Positions 24,551-33,551 of a stretch of DNA of 64,000 nucleotides are shown here, piece after piece. The notes under the pieces are model-generated. The model was given only the letters and a program-made list of their open reading frames with translations. It was not told the origin of the DNA and made no database searches. This stretch comes from Actinoplanes palleronii (lineage in GTDB: Bacteria > Actinomycetota > Actinomycetes > Mycobacteriales > Micromonosporaceae): the NCBI RefSeq assembly GCF_016862315.1, contig NZ_BOMS01000092.1, positions 44,387 to 108,386 on the forward strand, in the 5' to 3' direction. Every line of letters starts with the position of its first letter. Positions within the stretch are counted from its first letter, which is position 1. Position numbers and translations under genes: made by a program.

Positions 24551-27508
24551 ATGTTCACGATCCTCTGGGGCGCGGTGCGCTCCCGGGCCGCTCAGGGGTG
24601 TGCGCTGCTCGTGCTCACCGCGCTGCCGGCCGCGGTGGCCGCCGCCGCGCCCTGGTACGCGCTGACCGCGACCGCCCACGCCTCGGCCGTCGTCGTCGCC
24701 GGCGTCCCGGCCGCCGAGCGCACCCTCTACGTCCACCGCCCCGGTGACACCGGCGGCGACCCGGAGTCCGCGCTGCGCGTCTTCGGTGAGTCGGTGCGGC
24801 GTGACCTGCCGATGCCCGGCGCGGACGGCGTGCTCGGGCTGAGCCGGGCGATGAGCACCACCGACCCGGCCGGCACCCCCGACAAGGTCAACGTCGACTA
24901 CCGGGACGGCTTCTGCGCGCACGTCCGGATCACCGGCTCGTGCCCGGCGGTGGCCGGCGACGCCGCGATCACCGCACCGGTCGCCCGGCGGCTCGGCGTC
25001 CGGCCCGGCGGGACGATCGGGGTGGCGGTCAACTCCGAGGGCGTGCCGATCCCGCTGCGGGTCACCGGGATCTACACGATCGGCGACGCGTCCACCGGGT
25101 ACTGGACCGACCCGCTGTTCAAGGTGGAGAGCGGCCTCGACCCGATCTTCACGGTCGCGCCGACGTTCACCGGGGGCGCGCTCGGCCAGCCGGTCCTCGC
25201 CTGGTCGGCCGAGGTGCCGGTGCCGCTGATGCGCGGCGACGGCGGGTACGACCTCGGTGACCTGGTCGCCCGGGCCGGCGCGCTCGGCGAGATCACCGAC
25301 CCGACCGGGCCGCTGCGGGCCGTCCTGGCCGAGGCGGGGGAGCGGCTGCTGCGGGCCGTCCTGCTCGCCGCGGTCCCGGTGCTGCTGCTCGGGTGGTACG
25401 CGATCGCGCTGGCCGGCCGGTACACCGCCCGGGACCGGCGGCGCGACGCGGCCTGGGCGAAACTCCGCGGCGGCAGCCGATCCCGGCTGCTGGCCCTGCT
25501 CTCCGGCCAGCACCTGGCCCCGCTGCTGGCCGGTGGCCTGCTCGGGTTGCTGACCGGTGCGGGCGCCGGGTGGCTGCTGGCCGGGGCGCCGGTCGCCGGC
25601 GAGCGGGTGGTCACGGCCGCCTGGGCGATCGGGGCGGTGCTGGCCGTGCTGCTCGGGGCGCTGGGCACGCTGGTGGTGGCGGACCTGCTGCTGATCCGTA
25701 CCCCTGTGGTGTTGTTGAACCGCGAGGTGCCCACCGCCCGCAGCGGACGGGCGGCCCTGCTCGCCGACCTCCTGGTGATCGCGGTCGCGGTCGCGGCCGG
25801 CTACCAGGCCCGGTCCGGCAGCCCGGACGCCGGCGTCGGCGCGATCGCCCCGTTCGCGGTCGCCGTCGCGGTCGCGGTGCTGCTGGCCCGGTTGCTGATC
25901 CGGGCCGCCGACCGGGGTGGTGGCGCCGCGTTGCGGGCCGGACGGTTGCGGCTCGGCCTGACCGCGGTCCGGATGTCCCGGCTGGCCGGCCTGGACCGGG
26001 TGTGCACGCTGCTCGCCGTCGCGGTGGCGATGCTGGCCGGCACGACCGGCGCGGCCACCGCCGACCGGGACGCGCACACCGCGCGGGCCGAGGCCGAACT
26101 CGGCGCCGCACGGGTGCTCACCGTCCGGGCGGAGAACTGGACCGCGCTGCGGCACGCGGTCGCGGTCGCCGACCCGCAGGGCCGGTACGCGATGGCCGCC
26201 GCCGTCGACCGCACCGCCAGCCCGCCGGTCGTCGTGGTGGACACCGCCCGGCTCGCCGCGGTCGGCGTGTGGCGCCCCGAGTTCGGCCCGCGCCCGCAGC
26301 CACCGGCCGCCGTCGACGCCGTCCCGCTGATCACCGGCCACGCTCTGGTGCTGCGGGTCCGCAACGACCGTCCCGCCCCGGCCACCGTCGACGCGATCCT
26401 GCAGGACGAGGTCACCGGCGCCACGGTGACCGTCGGCTTCGGACCGGTGCCACCCGGCGAGCACACCGTCACCCGGCGCGTGACCGGCTGCACCGGCGGC
26501 TGCCGCCTGGTCCGCTGGCAGCTGCCCAGTCCGCCCGGCCCGGACGGGCGGTCCGCACCGGAACCGATCACCCTGCACTCGCTCCGCGGCCGCGACCCGG
26601 ACACCGACCTGCTCAGCACGGCCCGGTTCGGCGACGCGACCCGCTGGCGGACCGCCACCTCGGACGCCGGCCTGGCCCTGGCCGGTGGCGCCGGCGGCCT
26701 GACCGTCGCGGCCGGTGGCAGCGCGGTCAAGAGCGGCGCCGACCGGCTGTACGCCGTGGACGCCACCCTCCCGCTGCCCCTGCTGCTGGCCGGGCCCACC
26801 CCGGTGGCGTGGCGGTTCGGCGAACCGGCGATCAACGTGCTCGGCGCCGGTCAGGTCCCGGCCCGGGTCACCGCGGAGGTCGCCGCGCTGCCGGTGCTCG
26901 GCGCCGCCGGGGTGCTCACCGACTTCGACGCGGTACGCCGGATCGCGGCCGAGACCGGCGCCACCGGCATCACCCAGGTGTGGCTGACCGGCGACGCCCC
27001 GGCCGCCGTCGTCGACCGGCTGACCGGGGCCGGGCTGATCGTGCTGGCCGACGAGACCGCCACCGCCCGGGCCGGCCGCACGCCCGGCCGGGGCACCGCG
27101 CCGGCCGGGTCGTTCGCCCTGCTCTGCGCGGTGATCGCGCTGCTCACCGCGGCCGCCGCGAGCGCGGTGGCGGCCGCGGTCGACCGGGCGCCGCAGCGGG
27201 CCTCGGCGCGGGCCCTGCGGGTGCAGGGGCTGCCCGCGTCGACCGCCGCCGCGACCCGCCACCTCGGACCGTTCGCCCTGGTCGTGGCGGGCACCGCGAG
27301 TGGCGTGCTGGCCGCGCTGGTGGCCCGCCGGGTGGTCGGCGAGCCGGCGTCGTTCTTCGCCGACGGCTGGCGGCTGCTGCCACCACCCGAGGCGCTCGGC
27401 TGGCTGCCGCTGCTCGGCGCCGCGCTGGCCGGGTTCCTGGTGCTGGGGGTGCTGGGCTGGCTGACCGCGGCCGTCGAGCGGACCCGGACCGAGGGGACCC
27501 CCCGATGA
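24551..27508 (+). CDS. FtsX-like (MacB-type) ABC permease, large
   Basis: A 985-residue membrane protein. An N-terminal membrane segment (about 15-37) is followed by a long extracytoplasmic domain to about 265 containing CAHVRITGSC, then groups of membrane helices between about 268 and 510. A second large extracytoplasmic domain (about 510-850) holds CTGGCRL, and three C-terminal helices end the protein. This is the duplicated FtsX/MacB permease layout of lipid or lipoprotein exporters and mechanotransmission complexes. The stop overlaps the next gene's ATG (ATGA). No ATPase is encoded nearby, which is odd for this class. Substrate unknown. Confidence 0.7.
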   Translation: MFTILWGAVRSRAAQGCALLVLTALPAAVAAAAPWYALTATAHASAVVVAGVPAAERTLYVHRPGDTGGDPESALRVFGESVRRDLPMPGADGVLGLSRAMSTTDPAGTPDKVNVDYRDGFCAHVRITGSCPAVAGDAAITAPVARRLGVRPGGTIGVAVNSEGVPIPLRVTGIYTIGDASTGYWTDPLFKVESGLDPIFTVAPTFTGGALGQPVLAWSAEVPVPLMRGDGGYDLGDLVARAGALGEITDPTGPLRAVLAEAGERLLRAVLLAAVPVLLLGWYAIALAGRYTARDRRRDAAWAKLRGGSRSRLLALLSGQHLAPLLAGGLLGLLTGAGAGWLLAGAPVAGERVVTAAWAIGAVLAVLLGALGTLVVADLLLIRTPVVLLNREVPTARSGRAALLADLLVIAVAVAAGYQARSGSPDAGVGAIAPFAVAVAVAVLLARLLIRAADRGGGAALRAGRLRLGLTAVRMSRLAGLDRVCTLLAVAVAMLAGTTGAATADRDAHTARAEAELGAARVLTVRAENWTALRHAVAVADPQGRYAMAAAVDRTASPPVVVVDTARLAAVGVWRPEFGPRPQPPAAVDAVPLITGHALVLRVRNDRPAPATVDAILQDEVTGATVTVGFGPVPPGEHTVTRRVTGCTGGCRLVRWQLPSPPGPDGRSAPEPITLHSLRGRDPDTDLLSTARFGDATRWRTATSDAGLALAGGAGGLTVAAGGSAVKSGADRLYAVDATLPLPLLLAGPTPVAWRFGEPAINVLGAGQVPARVTAEVAALPVLGAAGVLTDFDAVRRIAAETGATGITQVWLTGDAPAAVVDRLTGAGLIVLADETATARAGRTPGRGTAPAGSFALLCAVIALLTAAAASAVAAAVDRAPQRASARALRVQGLPASTAAATRHLGPFALVVAGTASGVLAALVARRVVGEPASFFADGWRLLPPPEALGWLPLLGAALAGFLVLGVLGWLTAAVERTRTEGTPR

Positions 27509-30500
27509 TCGCGCTGGTGTTCGCGATGGTCTGGGCCCGGCGCGGTCCGGCGCTGGTCCTGGCCGTGCTGGCCGCGTTCGCGGTCGCACCGGCGGTCGCG
27601 GCGCCGGCCTACCTGCGGGCCGCCGGCCGGGTGGTGGCCGCCGGGCAGGTGGCGCAGGCCGCACCGGCCGAGCGGACGGTCAGCATCCGGGCCGACGACA
27701 AGGACCATCGAGCGGCCGGCACCGGACCGGGCGGCGGGGTCGACCTCTCCACCACCGGCGTGAGCCTCGTCGACCTGCCCGGGTTCCGGTACGCGTACTC
27801 GGCCGAGTTCGCCACCGTCGGCCTCGAACGGGACGACCGGCGCCGGACCCGGCTGGTCCAGCGGCAGGACGTCTGCGCGCACCTGGTCATGGTCACCGGG
27901 CGGTGCTTGCTCGGCGAGGGTGACGTGGTGCTCGGCGAGCAGACCGCGACACGGCTGAAGCTGGTCGCCGGGCAGTCGGTGTCGCTGTCGTACGCGGTGT
28001 TCAGCAAGGACCCGGACGTGATGGAGTACACCGCCGACGGCGCCCCGAAACGGTTCTTCGTGGCCGGCGTGTACCGGGTGCCGGACCCGGCCGAGGCGTA
28101 CTGGGGCACGCACGGCTACTTCGCACCGGACGAGCTGGCCCCGGGCGAGCCGGCGTTCACCGACCAGACCACGTTCGCCCTGATGGAACACGGCGACGCC
28201 GAGCTCGGCGTGGACGGCTGGGCCGGGCCGGGCGCCCTGGACGTGGACCGCCTGCCGGCTCTGCGCGCCGCCCTCGACCGGCTCGGCGCGACCGTCGCCG
28301 ACCTGGGCGCCGACCTCTCCGTCCCCGGTACGACGAGTGCCGGGCTGCGGCTGGAGTCGCAGATGCCGGCGCTGATGGCCCGGATCGACGAGGGGCGCAC
28401 CACGGCCGGCCGGATCGTCCCGGTCCCCGCCGTCGCCCTGATCGTGCTGGCCTGCCTGGCCATCCTGCTCGCCGTCGCGGCCGGCGCCGAGGTCCGCCGC
28501 CCGGAGACCGCGGTGCTGGCGCTGCGGGGCGCCCGCCGTCCGCACCGCTGGCTGCTGGCCACCGGGGAGAGCCTGGTCGCGGTGCTGGCCGGCACGGTGG
28601 CCGGCGCCCTGGCCGGGCAGTGGCTGGTCGACGCCGTGGTGGCGGTCCGCTGGCCCGGGGTGGGCGCCGACCCGCACCCGGGGTCGTTCGTCTACGCCCC
28701 GCTCGCCGCGGCCGCCGTGGTGCTGGCCGTGCTGCTCGCCCAGGGCGCGACGATGCTGCGCCCGGTCAGCGAGCTGCTGCGCCGCGCCCCGGCACCGGGC
28801 CGCTGGGCCGGGCTCACCGTGGACATCCTGATCGGCGCGCTCGCGGCCGCCGCGGCGGTGCAGCTCGCGCTCGGCGGCGGCGACCTGGTCGGCGTCGGCG
28901 CGACCGCCCCGGCGCTGGTCATGCTGGCCCTGGCCCTGCTGGTGGCGCGCGCCCTGCGCCCGCTGGCCGCCCGCTCCGGGCACCGCGCGCTGGAGCGCGG
29001 CCGGCTCGGCCCCGGCCTGACCGGGCTGCTGCTGTCCCGCCGGCCGTCCACCGGCCGGGTGTTCGCGCTGCTGGTCGCGGCGGTCGCGGTGAGCTGCTAC
29101 CTGGTCGCCGCGTCCGACGTCGCGGCCCGCGGCCGGCAGGTCGAGGCCGGGCTGGGCACCGGCGCCGACCGGGTGCTGTCGATCCGGGACACCGGCCGCA
29201 ACCAGCTGCTCGCCGCGGTGCGGGCGGTCGACCCGGACGGCGTGTTCGCGATGGCCGCGGTCCGGATCACCCAGACCCCCGGTGAGCCGCCGCTGCTCGG
29301 CGTCGACTCGTCACGGCTGCCCGCGGTGGCCAGCTGGCCCGGTGGCGGCGCGGCCGGCCCGGACGAGATCGTCGCGGCGCTGCACCCGGAGGCGCCCGCG
29401 CCGCTGGAGGCGCCCGGCCGCGCGACCGTCACCCTGGACGTGACCGCCGCGGACTTCGAGCACGGCAAGGGGGTCAGCATGGACGCGGTGCTGACCCCGT
29501 CCGACGGCAGCGGGCCGGACGTGGTCGCGCCGATGGGCGTGATCGACCCGGGCCGGCACACCTACACGTACTCGGCGGCCGGGTGCGCCGGGGGCTGCCG
29601 GTTGAACGCGCTGCGGATCGCCGGCGGCAACGCGGTCCTCGGCGTGCACGGCGTGCTCACCGTGCACGGCTGGGGCAGCGGCGACCCGGCGGCCTGGCGG
29701 GTCACCGAGGGCGGCCGGCTCAGCGCCGCCCCGGACGGGCTGCGGATCGACGTGACCAGTCTGGACGGTCTGCCGGAGGGGTTGCTGGTGCAGCCGGCCG
29801 ACGTGCCGTGGCCGCTGCCGATCGTGGCCACCGGCACGTACGTGCCCGGCTCGGTGACCGGACTCGACTATCGCCAGGTCCCGGTCACGGTGGCCGGTCG
29901 GCTGCCGGCCGTACCGGGGGTGGGCGCGCCCGCCGCGCTGATCGACCTGGAGTACGCCGACCGGGTGTCCGCCGACGGCGCGCCCACGCCCGGTGCCCAG
30001 GTCTGGCTCTCCGCGAAGGCGCCCGCCGACGTGCTCGACCGGCTGGCCGCGCAGGGTCTCGAGGTCACCGCCGACATCCGGGCCGGGCAGACGGCCGCGC
30101 GGCTGGACCGGCAGGGCCCGGCCGTCGCGCTCGGATACGCCGGGCTGGTCGCCGCCCTCGTCGCGATCCTGGCCGCCGGGGTGCTGGTGCTGACCGCCGC
30201 GGCCGGCCGGGACCGGCAGGTGGAGGACCTGTCGGCGCTGCGGGCGCAGGGGCTGAGCCGGGGTGCGATGCTACGGGCGGCGCTGTGGGCGTACCCGGTC
30301 CTGGTGGCCGGTGCGGTGCCGGCCGGCGTGGTGATCGCCCTGGCCGGCTGGGCGGCGACCGGGTGGGCGCTGCCGCTGGCCGGTCTGGACCCGTCCCCGC
30401 TGCCCCGGCCGTCCTGGCCGTCGGCGCTCAGCGTGCTGCTGGCCGCGGCGATTCTCACGGTGGTCCTCGGCGGGACCGCCCTACTGGCCGGCCGCCGCAC

Positions 30501-30519
30501 CCTCCGCAAGATCCGATAA
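27505..30519 (+). CDS. FtsX-like (MacB-type) ABC permease, large, paralogue of the preceding gene
   Basis: 1004 residues with the same architecture as its upstream neighbour and the same cysteine signatures: CAHLVMVTGRC in the first outer domain and CAGGCRL in the second. Those matched pairs suggest conserved disulfides and a gene duplication. I start it at the ATG overlapping the upstream stop; the much longer open frame upstream is a shadow. The two proteins probably form a heterodimeric permease that borrows an ATPase encoded elsewhere. It ends directly before dispersed repeat copy c. Confidence 0.7.
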   Translation: MIALVFAMVWARRGPALVLAVLAAFAVAPAVAAPAYLRAAGRVVAAGQVAQAAPAERTVSIRADDKDHRAAGTGPGGGVDLSTTGVSLVDLPGFRYAYSAEFATVGLERDDRRRTRLVQRQDVCAHLVMVTGRCLLGEGDVVLGEQTATRLKLVAGQSVSLSYAVFSKDPDVMEYTADGAPKRFFVAGVYRVPDPAEAYWGTHGYFAPDELAPGEPAFTDQTTFALMEHGDAELGVDGWAGPGALDVDRLPALRAALDRLGATVADLGADLSVPGTTSAGLRLESQMPALMARIDEGRTTAGRIVPVPAVALIVLACLAILLAVAAGAEVRRPETAVLALRGARRPHRWLLATGESLVAVLAGTVAGALAGQWLVDAVVAVRWPGVGADPHPGSFVYAPLAAAAVVLAVLLAQGATMLRPVSELLRRAPAPGRWAGLTVDILIGALAAAAAVQLALGGGDLVGVGATAPALVMLALALLVARALRPLAARSGHRALERGRLGPGLTGLLLSRRPSTGRVFALLVAAVAVSCYLVAASDVAARGRQVEAGLGTGADRVLSIRDTGRNQLLAAVRAVDPDGVFAMAAVRITQTPGEPPLLGVDSSRLPAVASWPGGGAAGPDEIVAALHPEAPAPLEAPGRATVTLDVTAADFEHGKGVSMDAVLTPSDGSGPDVVAPMGVIDPGRHTYTYSAAGCAGGCRLNALRIAGGNAVLGVHGVLTVHGWGSGDPAAWRVTEGGRLSAAPDGLRIDVTSLDGLPEGLLVQPADVPWPLPIVATGTYVPGSVTGLDYRQVPVTVAGRLPAVPGVGAPAALIDLEYADRVSADGAPTPGAQVWLSAKAPADVLDRLAAQGLEVTADIRAGQTAARLDRQGPAVALGYAGLVAALVAILAAGVLVLTAAAGRDRQVEDLSALRAQGLSRGAMLRAALWAYPVLVAGAVPAGVVIALAGWAATGWALPLAGLDPSPLPRPSWPSALSVLLAAAILTVVLGGTALLAGRRTLRKIR

Positions 30520-30520
30520 A

Positions 30521-30741
30521 ACCTTTCCGGTACGGATACCGAGCGCCCCGCCGCAGGCTACGAGCCACGCCCCGGGCCGGTCCCGCGCGACGCCGCCGCT
30601 CGTCCCGGACCACGACGCGCCTGCGGGCTGTCGGCTGGCTGCGCGAGGCCGCTGTCGCTCCGGACCGTGACGCGCCTGCGGGCTCCGGCTGGTTCTCAGG
30701 GGTGCCTCGAGGGCTCCGAGGCACCCCTGAGAACCAGCCGG
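30521..30741 (+). repeat. Composite dispersed repeat, copy c, with perfect 25-bp hairpin
   Basis: It begins 1 bp after the permease stop. The head includes GGTACGGATACCGAGCG and the CCGCAGGCTACGAGCC core. The tail is a perfect 25-bp inverted repeat (30685-30709 with 30717-30741, 7-nt loop) ending 18 bp before the next start codon. Unlike the other copies it carries an internal 55-bp duplication: GACGCGCCTGCGGGCT occurs at 30614-30629 and 30669-30684. Confidence 0.88.
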
Positions 30742-30759
30742 GGTCTCTAGGCTGGGCCG

Positions 30760-31617
30760 GTGAGTGAACCGCAGCTGCTCTCCGCGCACGCCGGGAACTG
30801 GACCGGCGACGGCACCGGCGTCACCGTGATCCTGCCGCCGCCCGGCACCGTCGGGTCCGGTGAGGTGCGCGGCGGCGCGCCGGCCACCCGCGAGTTCGAC
30901 CTGCTGCACCCGGCCCGCCTGGTCGACCGGGTCGACGCGGTCGTCCTCTCCGGAGGCTCGGCGTTCGGCCTGGCCGCCGCGGACGGTGTGATGACCCTGC
31001 TGCGCGAACGCGGCCGGGGCTTCCCGACCGCGCTCGGCCCGGTCCCGATCGTGGTCGGCATGTCGATCTTCGACGGCTCGGTGGCCGGGACGCCGCCGGC
31101 CGCCGAGGCCGGCCGGGCCGCCGCGCTCGCGGCCCTGGACGGCGACGAGTTCCGCACCGGCGCCACCGGGGCCGGCGCGGGCGCGCACACCGGGACGTGG
31201 CGTGGCCGTGCCGACCCCGGCGGGCTGGGCCGCGCCGACGGCCGGGCCGGCCCCGCCCGGGTGACCGCCCTGGTCGTGGTCAACGCGTGGGGCGACGTGC
31301 TCGCCCCGGACGGCCGGCCGTTCTTCGGCGGCGCCGAGACGTACCAGGCCGCCATGCCGTTCCAGCGCGCGAACACCACGATCGCGGTGGTGCTCACCGA
31401 CGCGAAGCTGACCAAGAACGACTGTCATCTGCTGGCGCAGAGCGGCCACACCGGCTTCGCCCGGGCGCTGCACCCGGCGCACTCCCGCTACGACGGTGAC
31501 GCCGTCGTCGCCCTGGCCACCGGCGAGCTGACCGCGGACGTCGACCTGGACCTGCTGCGCGCAGTGACCACCGAGACGATGGCGGCGGCGATCCGGGCCG
31601 CCGTGGCGTACCCCTGA
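30760..31617 (+). CDS. P1 family (S58, DmpA-like) peptidase
   Basis: A 285-residue member of the N-terminal-nucleophile P1/S58 family, which includes DmpA aminopeptidase and is made as a precursor that cleaves itself. VVLSGGSAFGLAAADGV is a family hallmark. The autoprocessing site is probably within ANTTIAVVLTDA (N205-T206-T207), leaving a threonine nucleophile, where DmpA uses serine. It is cytoplasmic by appearance. The GTG start lies 18 bp after the hairpin of dispersed repeat copy c. Physiological substrate unknown. Confidence 0.83.
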   Translation: MSEPQLLSAHAGNWTGDGTGVTVILPPPGTVGSGEVRGGAPATREFDLLHPARLVDRVDAVVLSGGSAFGLAAADGVMTLLRERGRGFPTALGPVPIVVGMSIFDGSVAGTPPAAEAGRAAALAALDGDEFRTGATGAGAGAHTGTWRGRADPGGLGRADGRAGPARVTALVVVNAWGDVLAPDGRPFFGGAETYQAAMPFQRANTTIAVVLTDAKLTKNDCHLLAQSGHTGFARALHPAHSRYDGDAVVALATGELTADVDLDLLRAVTTETMAAAIRAAVAYP

Positions 31618-31654
31618 GGTTTTTCCTGGATCGTCCTGGTGTTATCACTGTGGG

Positions 31655-32662
31655 ATGTTTGTTGACTTCACCGCGCCGGTGGCGGCGTCCCCGGCCGAGG
31701 CGGAAGCCGCGGCCGTGTCGGCGGAGCAGGTCGGTTATGACGGCTTCGGGGCGGCGGAGACCAAGCACGACGTCTTCACCACGCTCGCCCTGGTGGCCCG
31801 GGCCACCGAACGGATCTCGCTGCAGTCCGCGATCGCGGTGGCGTTCGCCCGCAACCCGATGACCGTGGCGGTGCTCGCCAACGACCTGCGGCTGATCTCC
31901 GAGGGCCGGTTCCGGCTCGGGCTCGGCTCCCAGGTCAAGCCGCACATCGAGCGCCGGTTCGCGATGCCGTGGAGCCGGCCGGCGGCGCGGATGGAGGAGT
32001 TCGTGGCCGCGCTGCGGGCGATCTGGCACGCCTGGGCCACCGGCGAGCGGCTGATGTTCCGCGGCGAGTTCTACAAGCACACCCTGATGACCGAGTTCTT
32101 CGACCCGGGCCCGAACCCGCACGGCAACCCGCCGATCGAGCTGGCCGCGGTGGGTGAGCTGATGACCGCGGTGGCCGGGCGGGTCGCCGACGGGCTGCTC
32201 GCTCACCCGCTGACCAGCGTCACGTACCTCGCCGAGCGGACCCTGCCGGCCGTGCGCGCGGCACGCGGCGGCTCACTCGACGGCTTCACCATCGGGCTGG
32301 GCGCGATGGTGGTGCTCGGCGCCGACGAGGCACAACGCTCCCGGGCCGAGCAGGCGGTGCGCGCGCAGATCGCGTTCTACGCGTCCACTCCGGCGTACCG
32401 TCCGGTGCTCGAGGTGCACGGCTGGGGTGACCTGGCCGACCGGCTCAACGTGCTGTCCCGCCGGCAGGACTGGACCGCGATGGCCGCCGAGGTCACCGAC
32501 GAGGTCCTCGACACGTTCGCGGTGGCCGGCGATCCGGCGACGGTCGCGGCCGGGCTCAAGGACCGATTCGGTACGACGATCGACCGCATCTCGCTCTACA
32601 CGCCGTACGAAACGGACCGCTACCAGCTGGCAGCGGTCCGCTCGGCACTACGGGCTGACTAG
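31655..32662 (+). CDS. F420-dependent LLM oxidoreductase, TIGR03617-like
   Basis: A 335-residue luciferase-like protein. YDGFGAAETKHDVFTTLALVA, FARNPMTVA and SEGRFRLGLGSQVKPHIERRFAMPW match the TIGR03617 group of probable F420-dependent oxidoreductases common in actinobacteria. The substrate is unknown for the group. It follows the P1 peptidase by 37 bp on the same strand and may share its transcript. Its TAG abuts the stop of the convergent DUF427 gene with no gap. Confidence 0.85.
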   Translation: MFVDFTAPVAASPAEAEAAAVSAEQVGYDGFGAAETKHDVFTTLALVARATERISLQSAIAVAFARNPMTVAVLANDLRLISEGRFRLGLGSQVKPHIERRFAMPWSRPAARMEEFVAALRAIWHAWATGERLMFRGEFYKHTLMTEFFDPGPNPHGNPPIELAAVGELMTAVAGRVADGLLAHPLTSVTYLAERTLPAVRAARGGSLDGFTIGLGAMVVLGADEAQRSRAEQAVRAQIAFYASTPAYRPVLEVHGWGDLADRLNVLSRRQDWTAMAAEVTDEVLDTFAVAGDPATVAAGLKDRFGTTIDRISLYTPYETDRYQLAAVRSALRAD

Positions 32663-33037
32663 TCACCCGACCTGGATGCTGTCCACCCGGTCCGGGTAGA
32701 ACGCGACGTGGTCCTTGATCTGCGCGACCGCGTCGTACGGCGCGACGTACTCCCAGATCGCGTCCACCACGGTCTGGCCGTCGACCGTGATCGAGTAGTA
32801 CCCGGCGTCACCCTTGTACGGGCAGTACGTCCGGGTCTCGGTGCGGGTCAGCAGCGACCGGTCGACGTCGGCGAGCGGCACGTACTGCATCGCCGGATAC
32901 GTCGACTCCTGCAAGCTGAGCGCGTCTTGCGTGTCGGCCACCACCTTGCCGGCGACGGTCACCACGACCCGCTTGCCGGTCGGCGTGATGGTGATCGGGT
33001 GATCCGGTCCGGGCAGCAGCCGGGGCTTGTCACTCAT
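32663..33037 (-). CDS. DUF427 domain protein
   Basis: A 124-residue single-domain protein. TYCPYKGDAGYYSI and YPAMQYVPLADVD are characteristic of DUF427. The function of the family is not established. The ATG at 33037 is fixed by GGAGG seven bases upstream; the longer frame beyond it is spurious. It is divergent from the YbaK-like gene 48 bp away. Confidence 0.85.
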   Translation of the reverse strand: MSDKPRLLPGPDHPITITPTGKRVVVTVAGKVVADTQDALSLQESTYPAMQYVPLADVDRSLLTRTETRTYCPYKGDAGYYSITVDGQTVVDAIWEYVAPYDAVAQIKDHVAFYPDRVDSIQVG

Positions 33038-33085
33038 TGTCCAGCCTCCTGATTTCGACAGTTCCGAAGCTACTACGGTGGCAAC

Positions 33086-33547
33086 GTGACGAGCGCCGCG
33101 ATCATTGCCGTGAACGGGACCGGGATCGGATACGAGGTGGTCCGGCACGGCCGGGTGAGCAGTGTCGCCGAGGCGGCCGAGGCCCTCGGTGTCGAGCTGC
33201 GCGACCTGGTCAAGACGCTCGTGGTGCGGCGCGGGCCGGACGAGTACCTGTTCGTGCTGGTGCCCGGGGACCGGTCGATCTCCTGGCCGAAGCTGCGGGC
33301 GCTGCTCGGGGTGAACCGCCTGTCGATGCCGGACGCCGGCACCGCCAAGGAGGTCACCGGGTACGAGCGGGGGACGATCACACCGTTCGGGTCGGCCACG
33401 GCGTGGCCGGTGATCGCGGACGAACGGACCCGGGGGCGGACGATCAGTCTGGGCGGCGGGGAGCACGGTGTGGGCCTGCGGGTCGGCGCCGACGACGCGG
33501 TGACCGCGCTGGGCGGCACCTTCGCCGACGTCACCGACCCCGCGTAG
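33086..33547 (+). CDS. YbaK/EbsC family aminoacyl-tRNA deacylase-like protein
   Basis: A 153-residue protein with the YbaK fold, which hydrolyses mischarged aminoacyl-tRNAs in trans. The catalytic-site lysine is in DLVKTLVV (K43), and the C-terminal pocket has the expected YERGTITPFG and RTISLGGGEHG motifs. It is free-standing, not fused to prolyl-tRNA synthetase. Which tRNA it edits cannot be read from sequence. It starts at GTG 33086 and is convergent with the NmrA-like gene, 4 bp apart. Confidence 0.86.
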   Translation: MTSAAIIAVNGTGIGYEVVRHGRVSSVAEAAEALGVELRDLVKTLVVRRGPDEYLFVLVPGDRSISWPKLRALLGVNRLSMPDAGTAKEVTGYERGTITPFGSATAWPVIADERTRGRTISLGGGEHGVGLRVGADDAVTALGGTFADVTDPA

Positions 33548-33551
33548 CAGT

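Noticed and set aside
25393..27504. Extension of the second FtsX-like permease to about 1700 residues
   Set aside because: The upstream part is Arg/Gly-rich shadow of the first permease; the ATGA overlap at 27505 marks the true start.
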